Below are positions 26,935 through 34,246 of a stretch of 34,246 nucleotides of DNA, in pieces. The stretch spans positions 34,810-69,055 of the forward strand of contig CAJUIO010000008.1 in NCBI GenBank assembly GCA_910586025.1, written 5' to 3'. Below the pieces are notes generated by a model that was given only the letters and a program-made list of their open reading frames with translations, had not been told where the DNA came from and made no database searches. The translations under genes and the position numbers were made by a program. The DNA is from an uncultured Lachnospiraceae bacterium. GTDB taxonomy: Bacteria; Bacillota; Clostridia; Lachnospirales; Lachnospiraceae. Every line of letters begins with the position of its first letter. Within the stretch, counting starts at the first letter, position 1.

Positions 26935-29203
26935 ATTTTACCTGGAATCGATTCAGCATGGCGGCACATTCCACTCTGGTCGCTTCCCCCTTGGGATTCA
27001 GATAATAGGTACCGTTAATGTTACTTCCGTTGATCATCTTACAGCCTACTGCCCAGCGGATATAATCCACCGCCCAGCCAGCGACATCTGATACATCCGG
27101 GAAAGAAGTTATCTCGGCCTTCTCGCTGATATCATAATGCTTTACCTCATCTGCATAGACCATAAGCATCTTTGCAATCTGCTCTCTGGTAATATTATCA
27201 TTAATACCGAATGTTCCATCCGGGTAGCCGTTTACAATTCCATTCTGGTATGCCCAGATCACCGCATCGCTGTAATACTGTCCGGTGGTTACATCTGAAA
27301 AGCGGTTTTCAAAGGTCACTGCAGGGCTTCCCGCCATACGCCACAGCACAGTCGCAAACATGGCGCGCGTCAGGGGTTCCTCCGGATCAAACCTGGTGGT
27401 GCCGTTGATGCCGTTCATGATGCCGTTCTCCAATACATATTTAATGCTGTCGTATCTCCAGTTTCCGGGGTCAATCGTCACATCCGAGAACGGGAACAAC
27501 TCCAGATAGCTCAGACTGCCGTCATATTGCTGAGTCACACCACAGTATACTTTGCCATTTACCACGATCACATCATACAAATACCCGCGGCCCTGCGTAT
27601 AGGTATAGCACTCTTTGGTGTTTCCATTCTTATACACATATACCTTGTCTCTGGAGTTGAAATAAATCCCATTGTTGTGGACAACCATGTAGCTGAACAG
27701 TCCCTTCCAGTAGCCGCCCCCTCCCCATACGGGCCAGGGCTCTTTAATCTGGTAAACCATGGAAGAGGAACCGTTCTCCAGGCTTCCGGTTCTCCTGACA
27801 AGACCTGCGGCATCTTCCACAACCCCCATATAATACCAGGCATTGTCATACTTACAGATTGCGGATTCCACATCCCGCCATGCCGCATTGTCAAATCTGG
27901 TATTAACCGCCTGCGCTTCTCCATACCAGCTGTAATGTCCTTCCTCCATCAACCTGGAATCACTTACCAGGAAATTGTTATGTCCACAGTAGCTCTGCAT
28001 ATTAAGATTGGACGGATCGTCCCATGTTGCATCCACATGATACCAGCTTCCGTCAATATTTACCATGTTCCAGATATGATTCATGGCATCACTTACACCA
28101 AAGCTGCAAGGCACACCAGCACGAGACATAAGATCATAATAAGCAAGCGCATATCCCTGGCACACGGCGGAACCTGTTACCAGAGCATCATAGGCGGTAT
28201 ATCTCTGGAGCGAATTGTCATACTCACAATGAGTCACCAGATAATCATGGAGCACCATGGCCTTCTCCGTACTATTCATGGAGCTTTCCACCTGGGAGAG
28301 AGCTTTTGCCACTGCGTCCTCATAGTCCTGTTTGGCATCCATAAGATCACCGTCATAGTCCGGTGTCAATACCATAACCTCTGTTCCTTCCGTGGAGCAT
28401 TCATTGAAGGAAACATAGAAAAACCGGGGATTGTTGTTCAGCACTTCACTGACCAGCAGGTCAATGGCTGTTACCGGTATCCGATATTTAGAAATATCGA
28501 TGCTGCTTCTGCCTTCCGAAAGACACTGTATGATAAATGCCTTTACGCCTTCCAGATCAACATCACTTCCAAGTTCATCGGCTCCAAGTGCCTCATCCTC
28601 AGCTAATTGTCCCTCCTGCAAAATCCCGGCATGGGATAAAGTATAGGTGCCCTTTTGTGCCTTTGCGGTAGGAGTTGCAGTTGCTGTAGGTGTAGGCGAT
28701 GCCGTTGGCGTAGATGTCGCCGTTGCGGTAGGAGATGCCGTTGCCGCAGGAGTCGCCGTCGCGGTAGGAATCACCGTTGCGGCAGGGGTTGCCGTCGCTT
28801 CCGGCTCCTTAGTTGCTGAAGAAGTCGGGAGCGCAGTCTCCTCAGGTTCCTGTGTCGGAGTCTCGGTCGGCTCCACAGTCGCCTCCGGCTCTTGTGTCGG
28901 AATCTCGGTCGGTTCTGCGGTCTCTTCAGGCTCCTGTGTCGGGATCGCAGTTGGCTCTGCTGTTGCCTCCGGCTCTTGTGTTGGAATCTCATCCGGATCC
29001 TTCTGTGGTGTCACCGCAGGAGCTTCTGTCTCCTTCGGCTCCGCATCTGCCTCCGGAAGAACTGATGGGGTTTCCTCCGCTCCCGGCTCTTTGTCCGTTT
29101 CCGCAGACGGGCTCTTGCCGCCTGTAACTTCAGCAGCATTTACAGTTGCCGTTGGCAGCATCAGGCATAACGCCATCAGCCACATCAAAACTTTCTTTCT
29201 CAC
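26924..29203 (-). CDS. Transglutaminase-like protein with triple SLH anchor (759 aa)
   Basis: A signal peptide (1-24) is followed by a long Pro/Thr/Glu stalk with four tandem 14-residue units (73-128) and a Thr/Ala/Pro-rich tract (to about 182). A transglutaminase core follows with the full triad in context: C348 (SAVCQGYALAYY), H376 (MNHIWNMVNIDG) and D391 (HVDATWDD). A beta-rich stretch (about 440-565) leads to three SLH domains with TRAM, TREQ and TRVE signatures. Bacterial members act as protein cross-linkers or as cysteine peptidases, so surface cross-linking is inferred. The gene starts with GTG at 29203 after an AGGAAGG-type ribosome binding site. Its end overlaps csaB by 11 nt, tying this surface enzyme directly to anchor synthesis. 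Confidence 0.9.
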   Translation of the reverse strand: MRKKVLMWLMALCLMLPTATVNAAEVTGGKSPSAETDKEPGAEETPSVLPEADAEPKETEAPAVTPQKDPDEIPTQEPEATAEPTAIPTQEPEETAEPTEIPTQEPEATVEPTETPTQEPEETALPTSSATKEPEATATPAATVIPTATATPAATASPTATATSTPTASPTPTATATPTAKAQKGTYTLSHAGILQEGQLAEDEALGADELGSDVDLEGVKAFIIQCLSEGRSSIDISKYRIPVTAIDLLVSEVLNNNPRFFYVSFNECSTEGTEVMVLTPDYDGDLMDAKQDYEDAVAKALSQVESSMNSTEKAMVLHDYLVTHCEYDNSLQRYTAYDALVTGSAVCQGYALAYYDLMSRAGVPCSFGVSDAMNHIWNMVNIDGSWYHVDATWDDPSNLNMQSYCGHNNFLVSDSRLMEEGHYSWYGEAQAVNTRFDNAAWRDVESAICKYDNAWYYMGVVEDAAGLVRRTGSLENGSSSMVYQIKEPWPVWGGGGYWKGLFSYMVVHNNGIYFNSRDKVYVYKNGNTKECYTYTQGRGYLYDVIVVNGKVYCGVTQQYDGSLSYLELFPFSDVTIDPGNWRYDSIKYVLENGIMNGINGTTRFDPEEPLTRAMFATVLWRMAGSPAVTFENRFSDVTTGQYYSDAVIWAYQNGIVNGYPDGTFGINDNITREQIAKMLMVYADEVKHYDISEKAEITSFPDVSDVAGWAVDYIRWAVGCKMINGSNINGTYYLNPKGEATRVECAAMLNRFQVKYEG
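28820..28987 (-). repeat. 42-bp tandem repeat, four copies, in the transglutaminase stalk
   Basis: Residues 73-128 consist of four 14-residue units of the form IPTQEPEATAEPTE with small substitutions. A Thr/Ala/Pro-rich tract follows, down to about nucleotide 28660. The DNA repeat could vary in copy number between strains. Confidence 0.85.
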
Positions 29204-29241
29204 GTCTCAACCTTCCTCTCATTTTATTTTATATTAATTAT

Positions 29242-31416
29242 TTATCTCCCATACCTTTGAATGAAACGGGTCAGCATGGCCGCACACTCCACTCTGGTGG
29301 CATTGCCCTTTGGATTCAGGTAAAAAGTGCCGTCAGAAGTCTTCTGCCCGTTGATCATGCCGCTTCCCACCGCCCACCGCACGGGCCCCACTGCCCATCC
29401 GCTGACAGCGGAGACATCGGGAAAGCCCTCGATATCCCCATATATAGTTGTATCACAACTTTTCCATTCTGCATATACCCTGAGCATTTTTGCAATCTGT
29501 TCCCGGGTGATCGGATCAAAAACTCCGAATCTGCCGTCCGGATATCCGTTTACGATCTCCTCCTGATATGCCCAGATCACCGCATCGCTGTAATACGCTC
29601 CGCTTTGCACATCCGAAAAGCGGTTTTCAAAGGTCACCGCGGGATTTCCCGCCATGCGGTACAGCACGGTCGCAAACATGCCTCTGGTAAGGCTGGATTC
29701 CGGATCAAAGGTGTCAATAATCCCCTCCGGGTTGGTAATTCCGTTCATTATATCATTCTCATATACAAATTTAATACTCTCATATCTCCAACCGTCAGGA
29801 TCTACCGCAACATCCTTAAAGGGGAAATCCTTTGGAGCCGGCTTCGGTGTGGGTGTGGGTGCAGGTGTCTCTTCCGGGATCTCACTCTCCAGGCAATTTC
29901 TGGTAAATGCTTTGATTCTGACATTATAACCTTTACCACCCTTTCCCCAATCCTGCCAGTTACCATAGAGATTCACAAAGGACTGGCCTTCCTCTGCCAA
30001 GGCCTGGGATTTCAGAATCCCGTTTGACGTTCTGCTGGCCTCAACCACAAAGCCCACCTGTCCGGCGCTCTCCATACCTATAACCACCGCAAAGCTCTGT
30101 CCCTGCGCCAGCTTCACCTTCTGTTCCAGGGGCACCGTATAATAACCCATCGGTCCTGCTGTCCCTGTTACGGGAGACGCAAGCGCAGCCTTTCCGCTCT
30201 CCGGGTCACTCTTATCCTCAAGGTCTACATAAATTTGCACGCTATAGTTGATATTAGCCGAGCCAGTATAGAAACCAACCGCTCCAAGCTCCTCCGTGCC
30301 TTCCGGATTTGCCTGCGCCTCGAATACATTGGCAAGCTTTAGGGAATTAACATAGCTTGCATACTGTATATTATCCAGTATGGTTCCATCGTACTGATAA
30401 TTATTGTCATATGCATCCGCCCGTTCCGCCTGTAGCACATACACATTGCTGCCTATGGAACGGTCTTCATAGGAGAGCCAGAAATACCCTTCATCTCCCC
30501 ACCCCTTCCCCCAGCTGTTCTTGACCAGCCAGGCTCCATCTTCGGAAGGCGTATCTTTGAAATTTTCTTTTCTGTATTCATCATCCCAGCCCACCACAGA
30601 GACGGCATGATCTGCATATACATTATTTGCACCGCAATATTGAGCCGCAGTGTCAGGATTATAATACCAGGAGCTTGAATTGTAGGAGATGCATGCCGCA
30701 CCATAATCCATAACAGCCTGTTTGATACTTGCGGTATCTAAGATATGATAACCATATGCGCCCTTCAAATGAACTACATTCTGCCCATAAGCGCTCTCCA
30801 CTGTATCCGGCAGCGGTTCCCCAGCCCTATCGTAAGGGGCAGCCGCCTCCGCCGCTGCCCCTTGCCAGTTTGCAAGTCTGTGATAGAAATAATTCACATT
30901 TCCCCCTCGGAACAAATATTCCGTACCTCCAAGGAGATATTCCGTGCTGTCACCCGCTGTGCCTCCCAGCTTATCGATTACCGGAAAAAAAGTATAATAG
31001 ATGGAATGCAGCTCAGACAGATCTGCACTATCCTGATCCAGAAGCCCCTGTTTCAGAACGCTGGCCTCCAGAGAGTTAATTGCCGCAAAAGCCCAACAGG
31101 TTCCGTAAGGATTCTGGTTTTTCACCTCTGTAATAGCATGATCCGTTCTTGCATCATATGCCGCCGGAATGGCGGATGCTCTGAGCAGCTCCTCACTATA
31201 TCCAAGTCTCTCCACCGGTTCTTCCTCCGGCAGCTCCGTCTGAAGGCTATTGTAATATTCTGTGAGTTCAAGGGCCTCCCTCTTTTCCTCCTCCGTCATC
31301 TCACGGCCCAGAATATAGTCCGGTTCCTGATCCTTGTGAATCTCCGCCCCCATAGCGCAGACCGACGGGCTCACAAGACATACTGCCAAAAAAATGCCAA
31401 AAATCCCACGCTTCAT
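29242..31416 (-). CDS. Papain-family (C1A) cysteine protease with lectin-like region and triple SLH anchor (724 aa)
   Basis: A signal peptide (1-24) is followed by a propeptide-like segment (about 25-85; ILGREMTEEE, ELTEYYNSLQT). The C1A domain (about 86-340) has all the expected residues: oxyanion Q101 (EVKNQNPYGT), catalytic C107 (TCWAFAA), H270 (DHAVSVVGWDD) and N300 (WLVKNSWGKGWG). A beta-rich lectin-like region (about 345-515) and a TPAPTPTPKPAP linker follow. Three SLH domains complete the protein, with TRGM, TREQ and TRVE signatures; the first carries a loop insertion. The order of protease then lectin-like region then wall-binding repeats matches Clostridioides difficile Cwp84/Cwp13, which process S-layer proteins but anchor through CWB2 instead. 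I infer surface protein maturation. It is a tandem paralog of the gene 25 nt upstream; AAAGGTG precedes the ATG. Confidence 0.92.
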   Translation of the reverse strand: MKRGIFGIFLAVCLVSPSVCAMGAEIHKDQEPDYILGREMTEEEKREALELTEYYNSLQTELPEEEPVERLGYSEELLRASAIPAAYDARTDHAITEVKNQNPYGTCWAFAAINSLEASVLKQGLLDQDSADLSELHSIYYTFFPVIDKLGGTAGDSTEYLLGGTEYLFRGGNVNYFYHRLANWQGAAAEAAAPYDRAGEPLPDTVESAYGQNVVHLKGAYGYHILDTASIKQAVMDYGAACISYNSSSWYYNPDTAAQYCGANNVYADHAVSVVGWDDEYRKENFKDTPSEDGAWLVKNSWGKGWGDEGYFWLSYEDRSIGSNVYVLQAERADAYDNNYQYDGTILDNIQYASYVNSLKLANVFEAQANPEGTEELGAVGFYTGSANINYSVQIYVDLEDKSDPESGKAALASPVTGTAGPMGYYTVPLEQKVKLAQGQSFAVVIGMESAGQVGFVVEASRTSNGILKSQALAEEGQSFVNLYGNWQDWGKGGKGYNVRIKAFTRNCLESEIPEETPAPTPTPKPAPKDFPFKDVAVDPDGWRYESIKFVYENDIMNGITNPEGIIDTFDPESSLTRGMFATVLYRMAGNPAVTFENRFSDVQSGAYYSDAVIWAYQEEIVNGYPDGRFGVFDPITREQIAKMLRVYAEWKSCDTTIYGDIEGFPDVSAVSGWAVGPVRWAVGSGMINGQKTSDGTFYLNPKGNATRVECAAMLTRFIQRYGR

Positions 31417-31441
31417 CTCTTCACCTTTTTTCGTTTTGTCT

Positions 31442-33538
31442 TTACTGATAGTTCTGCATAAATCTTGTCAGCATTGCCGCACATTCGGCCCTGGTTGCAT
31501 TTCCCCGGGCATTCAGATAAGAATTGCCGTCGTTACTCTTTTGTCCGTTGATCATGCCACTCCCCACAGCCCACTTCATATATTTGCCTGCCCAGCCGCT
31601 GACCTGTGCCACATCCGGAAATTCGCCAAGATCCGCACTGGCAGTTATATCATATCCCTGCTTGTCCGCAAACTCCATCAGCATCTTTGCAATCTGCTCC
31701 CTGGTAATATACTGGTTTACCCCAAAGGTGCCGTCCGAATAGCCGTTTACAATATTATTCTGGTAAGCCCAGATCACGGCATCACTGTAATAGATTCCAT
31801 CTGCCACATCCGAAAACCTATTCTCATATGTAACCGCAGGATTCCCCGCCATACGATACAGAACCGTGGCAAACATTCCCCTGGTCAGAGGCCCGTCCGG
31901 CTGGAATGTATCTCTCCTGCCGTTTTCCGCCTTTATTCCATTCATTATATTATTTTCAAAGACGAATATGACACTTTCATATTTCCAGTTGCCCGGAACT
32001 GTCGCGACATCGTAGAAGGGAATACTCTCCGTGAAAGCCTTTATCCTGATATTTTCCCCATGCTCTTTTCCCCAGTCCTGCCAGCTGCCGTATGCATTGA
32101 TAAAGGACTGGCCCGGATCGGCAGATGCTACAGATTGCAGAAAACTCCCGCTCCAGCTGCGATCAGTAACAAATCCAATTCCTCCGGACTCTCTTTCTAA
32201 AGAAAGAACCACGGAAAAATTCTTACCTTCCGCCAGATTGATCCTTTTACCCAAAGGTACAGTATAGTAACCTACCGGACCGGTTTTTCCCGTGACCGGA
32301 GTATCCAGCAGCGCCGTACCGCTTTCCGGATTATTCTCATCCTTCAGATCCGTATAAATCTGTATACTGTAGTTTACGTTTACCTGCCATGTATGAAATC
32401 CGATCTCTCCCAGGGCCTCAGCCCCGTCAGGATTGGCTTGTGTCTCGAAAATATTGGCTATCTTCATGGAATTTATTGCATCATACCCCCACCAGTTGTC
32501 ATAAATTGTCCCGTCATACTGGTAATTATGATCATAATCATCCGCAGGTCCCGCCTCCAGAACATAGGCATTATCGTATATGGATTTGTCTTCATAAGAC
32601 AGCCAGAAATAACCCTGATCGCCCCAACGGGTTCCCCAGCTGTTTTTGACCAGCCAGGCCCCGTCCATAGAAGGCATTGTCTTAAAATTCTCTTTTCGGT
32701 ATCCGTCATCCCACCCTATAACGGCGACTGCGTGATTCGTGCCTACCTCACTATCGCAATACTGAGCCGCCGTACTGGGGTTATAATACTCCGCATCCGA
32801 ATTATAGGCAATACCTGCCGCACCATGATCCATAATCGCCTGTTTTACACTTGCCGCATCCGCCAGGTTATAGATATATGCATTCTTAAGATGAACAATA
32901 TTCTGTCCGTAAGCGCTCTCCACCGTATTCGGCAATGTATCACCCGCCCTGTCGTACGGAACGGCTGATTCAGATACCGCTCCCTGCCAATTTGCAAGGG
33001 TATGGTACGATTTATCCGTATTACCGCCCAGCATCAGATAAGAATCATCTCCCGGAGCAAAAACTGTCTGATCTCCCCGTGTTCCTCCCAGGGCATCAAT
33101 CACGGGAAATGTTGTATAATACACTAAATGCAGCTCCGACAAATCCGCATCATCACTGTCCAGCAGCCCCTTCTTCAGTGCGCTGGCTTCCAGGGAATTA
33201 ACGGTGGCAAACGCCCAGCAGGTTCCATACTGGCCCTGATTTTTCACCTCAGTTATAATATGATCCGTCCTGGCATCATATTTTGCAGGAAGCGATGCTG
33301 CCGCAAGCAGCTCCTCGCTGCTGCCGAGCCTTTCCACCGGATCCCTCTGCGGAATCTCTGTCTGCAGACTGTTGTAGTATTCCGTCAGTTCATATGCCTC
33401 CCGTTCCTCTTCCTCTGTCATCTCACGGCCCAGTATATAGTCCAGCTCCTGACTTTCCCCGATCTCCGCTCCCATGGCAGGAACCGACGGAATTAACACA
33501 CTTGCCGCAAGAATAATTCCAAGAATTCTTCTCTTCAT
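31442..33538 (-). CDS. Papain-family (C1A) cysteine protease with lectin-like region and triple SLH anchor, second copy (698 aa)
   Basis: This is a close paralog of the 29242-31416 gene with the same order. It has a signal peptide (1-24), a propeptide-like segment with ILGREMTEEE, then a C1A domain with Q101, C107 (GTCWAFAT), H269 (NHAVAVIGWDD) and N299 (WLVKNSWGTRWG). A lectin-like beta region (about 345-505) follows, then three SLH domains with TRGM, TREQ and TRAE. Unlike its partner it has almost no linker: the lectin-like region runs directly into SLH (KAFTESIPFYDVATVPGNW). That would hold the protease closer to the wall. All catalytic residues are intact. GGAGG lies about 8 nt before the ATG; the gap from the partial upstream SLH gene is 25 nt. 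A role in S-layer or surface-protein processing is inferred from the Cwp84-like layout. Confidence 0.92.
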   Translation of the reverse strand: MKRRILGIILAASVLIPSVPAMGAEIGESQELDYILGREMTEEEEREAYELTEYYNSLQTEIPQRDPVERLGSSEELLAAASLPAKYDARTDHIITEVKNQGQYGTCWAFATVNSLEASALKKGLLDSDDADLSELHLVYYTTFPVIDALGGTRGDQTVFAPGDDSYLMLGGNTDKSYHTLANWQGAVSESAVPYDRAGDTLPNTVESAYGQNIVHLKNAYIYNLADAASVKQAIMDHGAAGIAYNSDAEYYNPSTAAQYCDSEVGTNHAVAVIGWDDGYRKENFKTMPSMDGAWLVKNSWGTRWGDQGYFWLSYEDKSIYDNAYVLEAGPADDYDHNYQYDGTIYDNWWGYDAINSMKIANIFETQANPDGAEALGEIGFHTWQVNVNYSIQIYTDLKDENNPESGTALLDTPVTGKTGPVGYYTVPLGKRINLAEGKNFSVVLSLERESGGIGFVTDRSWSGSFLQSVASADPGQSFINAYGSWQDWGKEHGENIRIKAFTESIPFYDVATVPGNWKYESVIFVFENNIMNGIKAENGRRDTFQPDGPLTRGMFATVLYRMAGNPAVTYENRFSDVADGIYYSDAVIWAYQNNIVNGYSDGTFGVNQYITREQIAKMLMEFADKQGYDITASADLGEFPDVAQVSGWAGKYMKWAVGSGMINGQKSNDGNSYLNARGNATRAECAAMLTRFMQNYQ

Positions 33539-33563
33539 CTGACTGCCTCCTCCCTTTTTGTTT

Positions 33564-34246
33564 TTACTGATACCTCTGTATAAACCGCATCAGCATGGCG
33601 GCACATTCGGCTCTGGTAGCATTTCCTCTTGCATTCAGAAAGGATTGACCGTCAGGGCTCTTCTGTCCGTTGATCATACCGCTTCCCACTGCCCACTTCA
33701 TATACCTCACAGCCCAGCCACTGACCTGTGAAACATCCGGAAATCCGCTGATATCCGCACTGGCCGTTATATCATATCCCTTTCTGTCCGCATACTCCAT
33801 CAGCATCTTAGCGATCTGCTCTCTGGTAATAAACTCGCCCACTCCAAAGGTGCCATCCGCATAACCATTAACAATATTCTTCTGGTATGCCCAGATCACG
33901 GCATTACTGTAATATTTTCCGCTCCCCACATCGCTAAATCTGTTCTCAAATACCACCGCCGGATTGCCCTCCATACGGTAAAGCACGGTGGCAAACATCT
34001 CTCTGGTAAGCGGCGAATCGGGCTCAAAGCTCGAAACCGTCCCATCCGGCTGTGTGATGCCGTTCATAATGCCGTTTTCATATACAAATTTTACACTCTC
34101 GTACTTCCATCCCGGCTGTACAGGCAGATCCGCAAACGGCCAGGTTATAGGCAGATTCGGTGTCGGTGTCGGAATTACCGGCCCCGACGTAGGAACCACC
34201 GGAGGTACGGGTGTCGGAGTCGGATTCCCCGGCCCGGGAGGCACAG
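33564..34246 (-). CDS. C-terminal part of an SLH-anchored surface protein (5' end outside window)
   Basis: Only the last 227 or so residues are present; the frame is open to the right edge, so the true start lies outside and the apparent GTG near 34244 is not a start. What is visible is a Pro/Thr/Gly linker (PTPTPVPPVVPTSG, then PTPTPNLP) followed by three SLH domains with TREM, TREQ and TRAE signatures. The first SLH has the same loop insertion (GITQPDGTVSSFEPD) as the two proteases downstream, and the third has the same NARGNATRAE ending. It may be a related protein, perhaps another protease, but the functional domain is not in the window. It is transcribed into the protease gene with a gap of 25 nt. 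Confidence 0.9.
   Translation of the reverse strand, partial: VPPGPGNPTPTPVPPVVPTSGPVIPTPTPNLPITWPFADLPVQPGWKYESVKFVYENGIMNGITQPDGTVSSFEPDSPLTREMFATVLYRMEGNPAVVFENRFSDVGSGKYYSNAVIWAYQKNIVNGYADGTFGVGEFITREQIAKMLMEYADRKGYDITASADISGFPDVSQVSGWAVRYMKWAVGSGMINGQKSPDGQSFLNARGNATRAECAAMLMRFIQRYQ

Noticed and set aside
33564..34244. Complete 226-residue SLH protein starting at GTG 34244
   Set aside because: The frame is open to the window edge, no signal peptide or ribosome binding site is visible, and it begins in a Pro-rich linker, so it is the tail of a longer protein.

Overview
The window comes from a Gram-positive, S-layer-type bacterium, most likely a Clostridia member close to Lachnospiraceae. 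The evidence is AGGAGG-type ribosome binding sites, sigma-A promoters, Gram-positive signal peptides, Pro/Thr/Glu-rich stalks, and C-terminal triple SLH (S-layer homology) domains. No LPXTG sorting signals and no CWB2 domains were seen. I do not name a genus. All 17 genes are on the minus strand, so transcription runs from the right edge to the left. I see no RNA genes, CRISPR arrays, insertion sequences, phage genes or origins. No gene-free stretch exceeds 300 bases; the two largest gaps (13052-13290 and 9350-9553) hold a promoter and a terminator each.

Region A (about 34246 to 13239) reads as one long operon of 13 genes with gaps of 40 nt or less, or overlaps, and no internal terminator that I can see. 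In transcription order it encodes: an SLH protein cut by the window edge; two tandem papain-type cysteine proteases with a lectin-like region and SLH; a transglutaminase-like SLH protein; a fused CsaB-type polysaccharide pyruvyltransferase and GT4 glycosyltransferase; a Wzx-like flippase; a beta-N-acetylglucosaminidase-like SLH protein; a GT-C membrane glycosyltransferase; a thioredoxin-like SLH protein; a secreted protein of unknown function; a second GT-C glycosyltransferase; a small SH3 membrane protein; and a parallel beta-helix protein with divergent N-terminal SLH repeats. A strong terminator follows at 13239-13279. SLH domains of the Bacillus anthracis type bind pyruvylated secondary cell-wall polysaccharide made through CsaB. 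The operon therefore appears to encode surface proteins together with part of the machinery that builds and exports their anchor.

Region B (13051 to 4742) holds two very large paralogous secreted beta-helix SLH proteins (1165 and 1535 aa). Each stands alone with its own near-identical consensus promoter (TTGACA, 18 bp, TATAAT) and its own terminator. They look like a tandem duplication. The larger one has expanded through 63-residue (189-bp) internal repeats.

Region C (4681 to 1) holds a PAP2 phosphatase fused to a glycerophosphodiester phosphodiesterase and a propeller-like C-terminal region, and a partial ThDP-dependent acetolactate-synthase-like enzyme. Each has a plausible promoter. Both fit cell-envelope polymer or sugar metabolism.

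Overall this is a cell-surface assembly locus. It combines anchor synthesis (pyruvyltransferase-GT, flippase, perhaps GT-C enzymes), anchored maturation and remodelling enzymes (protease pair, transglutaminase, glucosaminidase), and large display or adhesin-like proteins. Functions are family-based inferences from reading the sequence; no database search was run.
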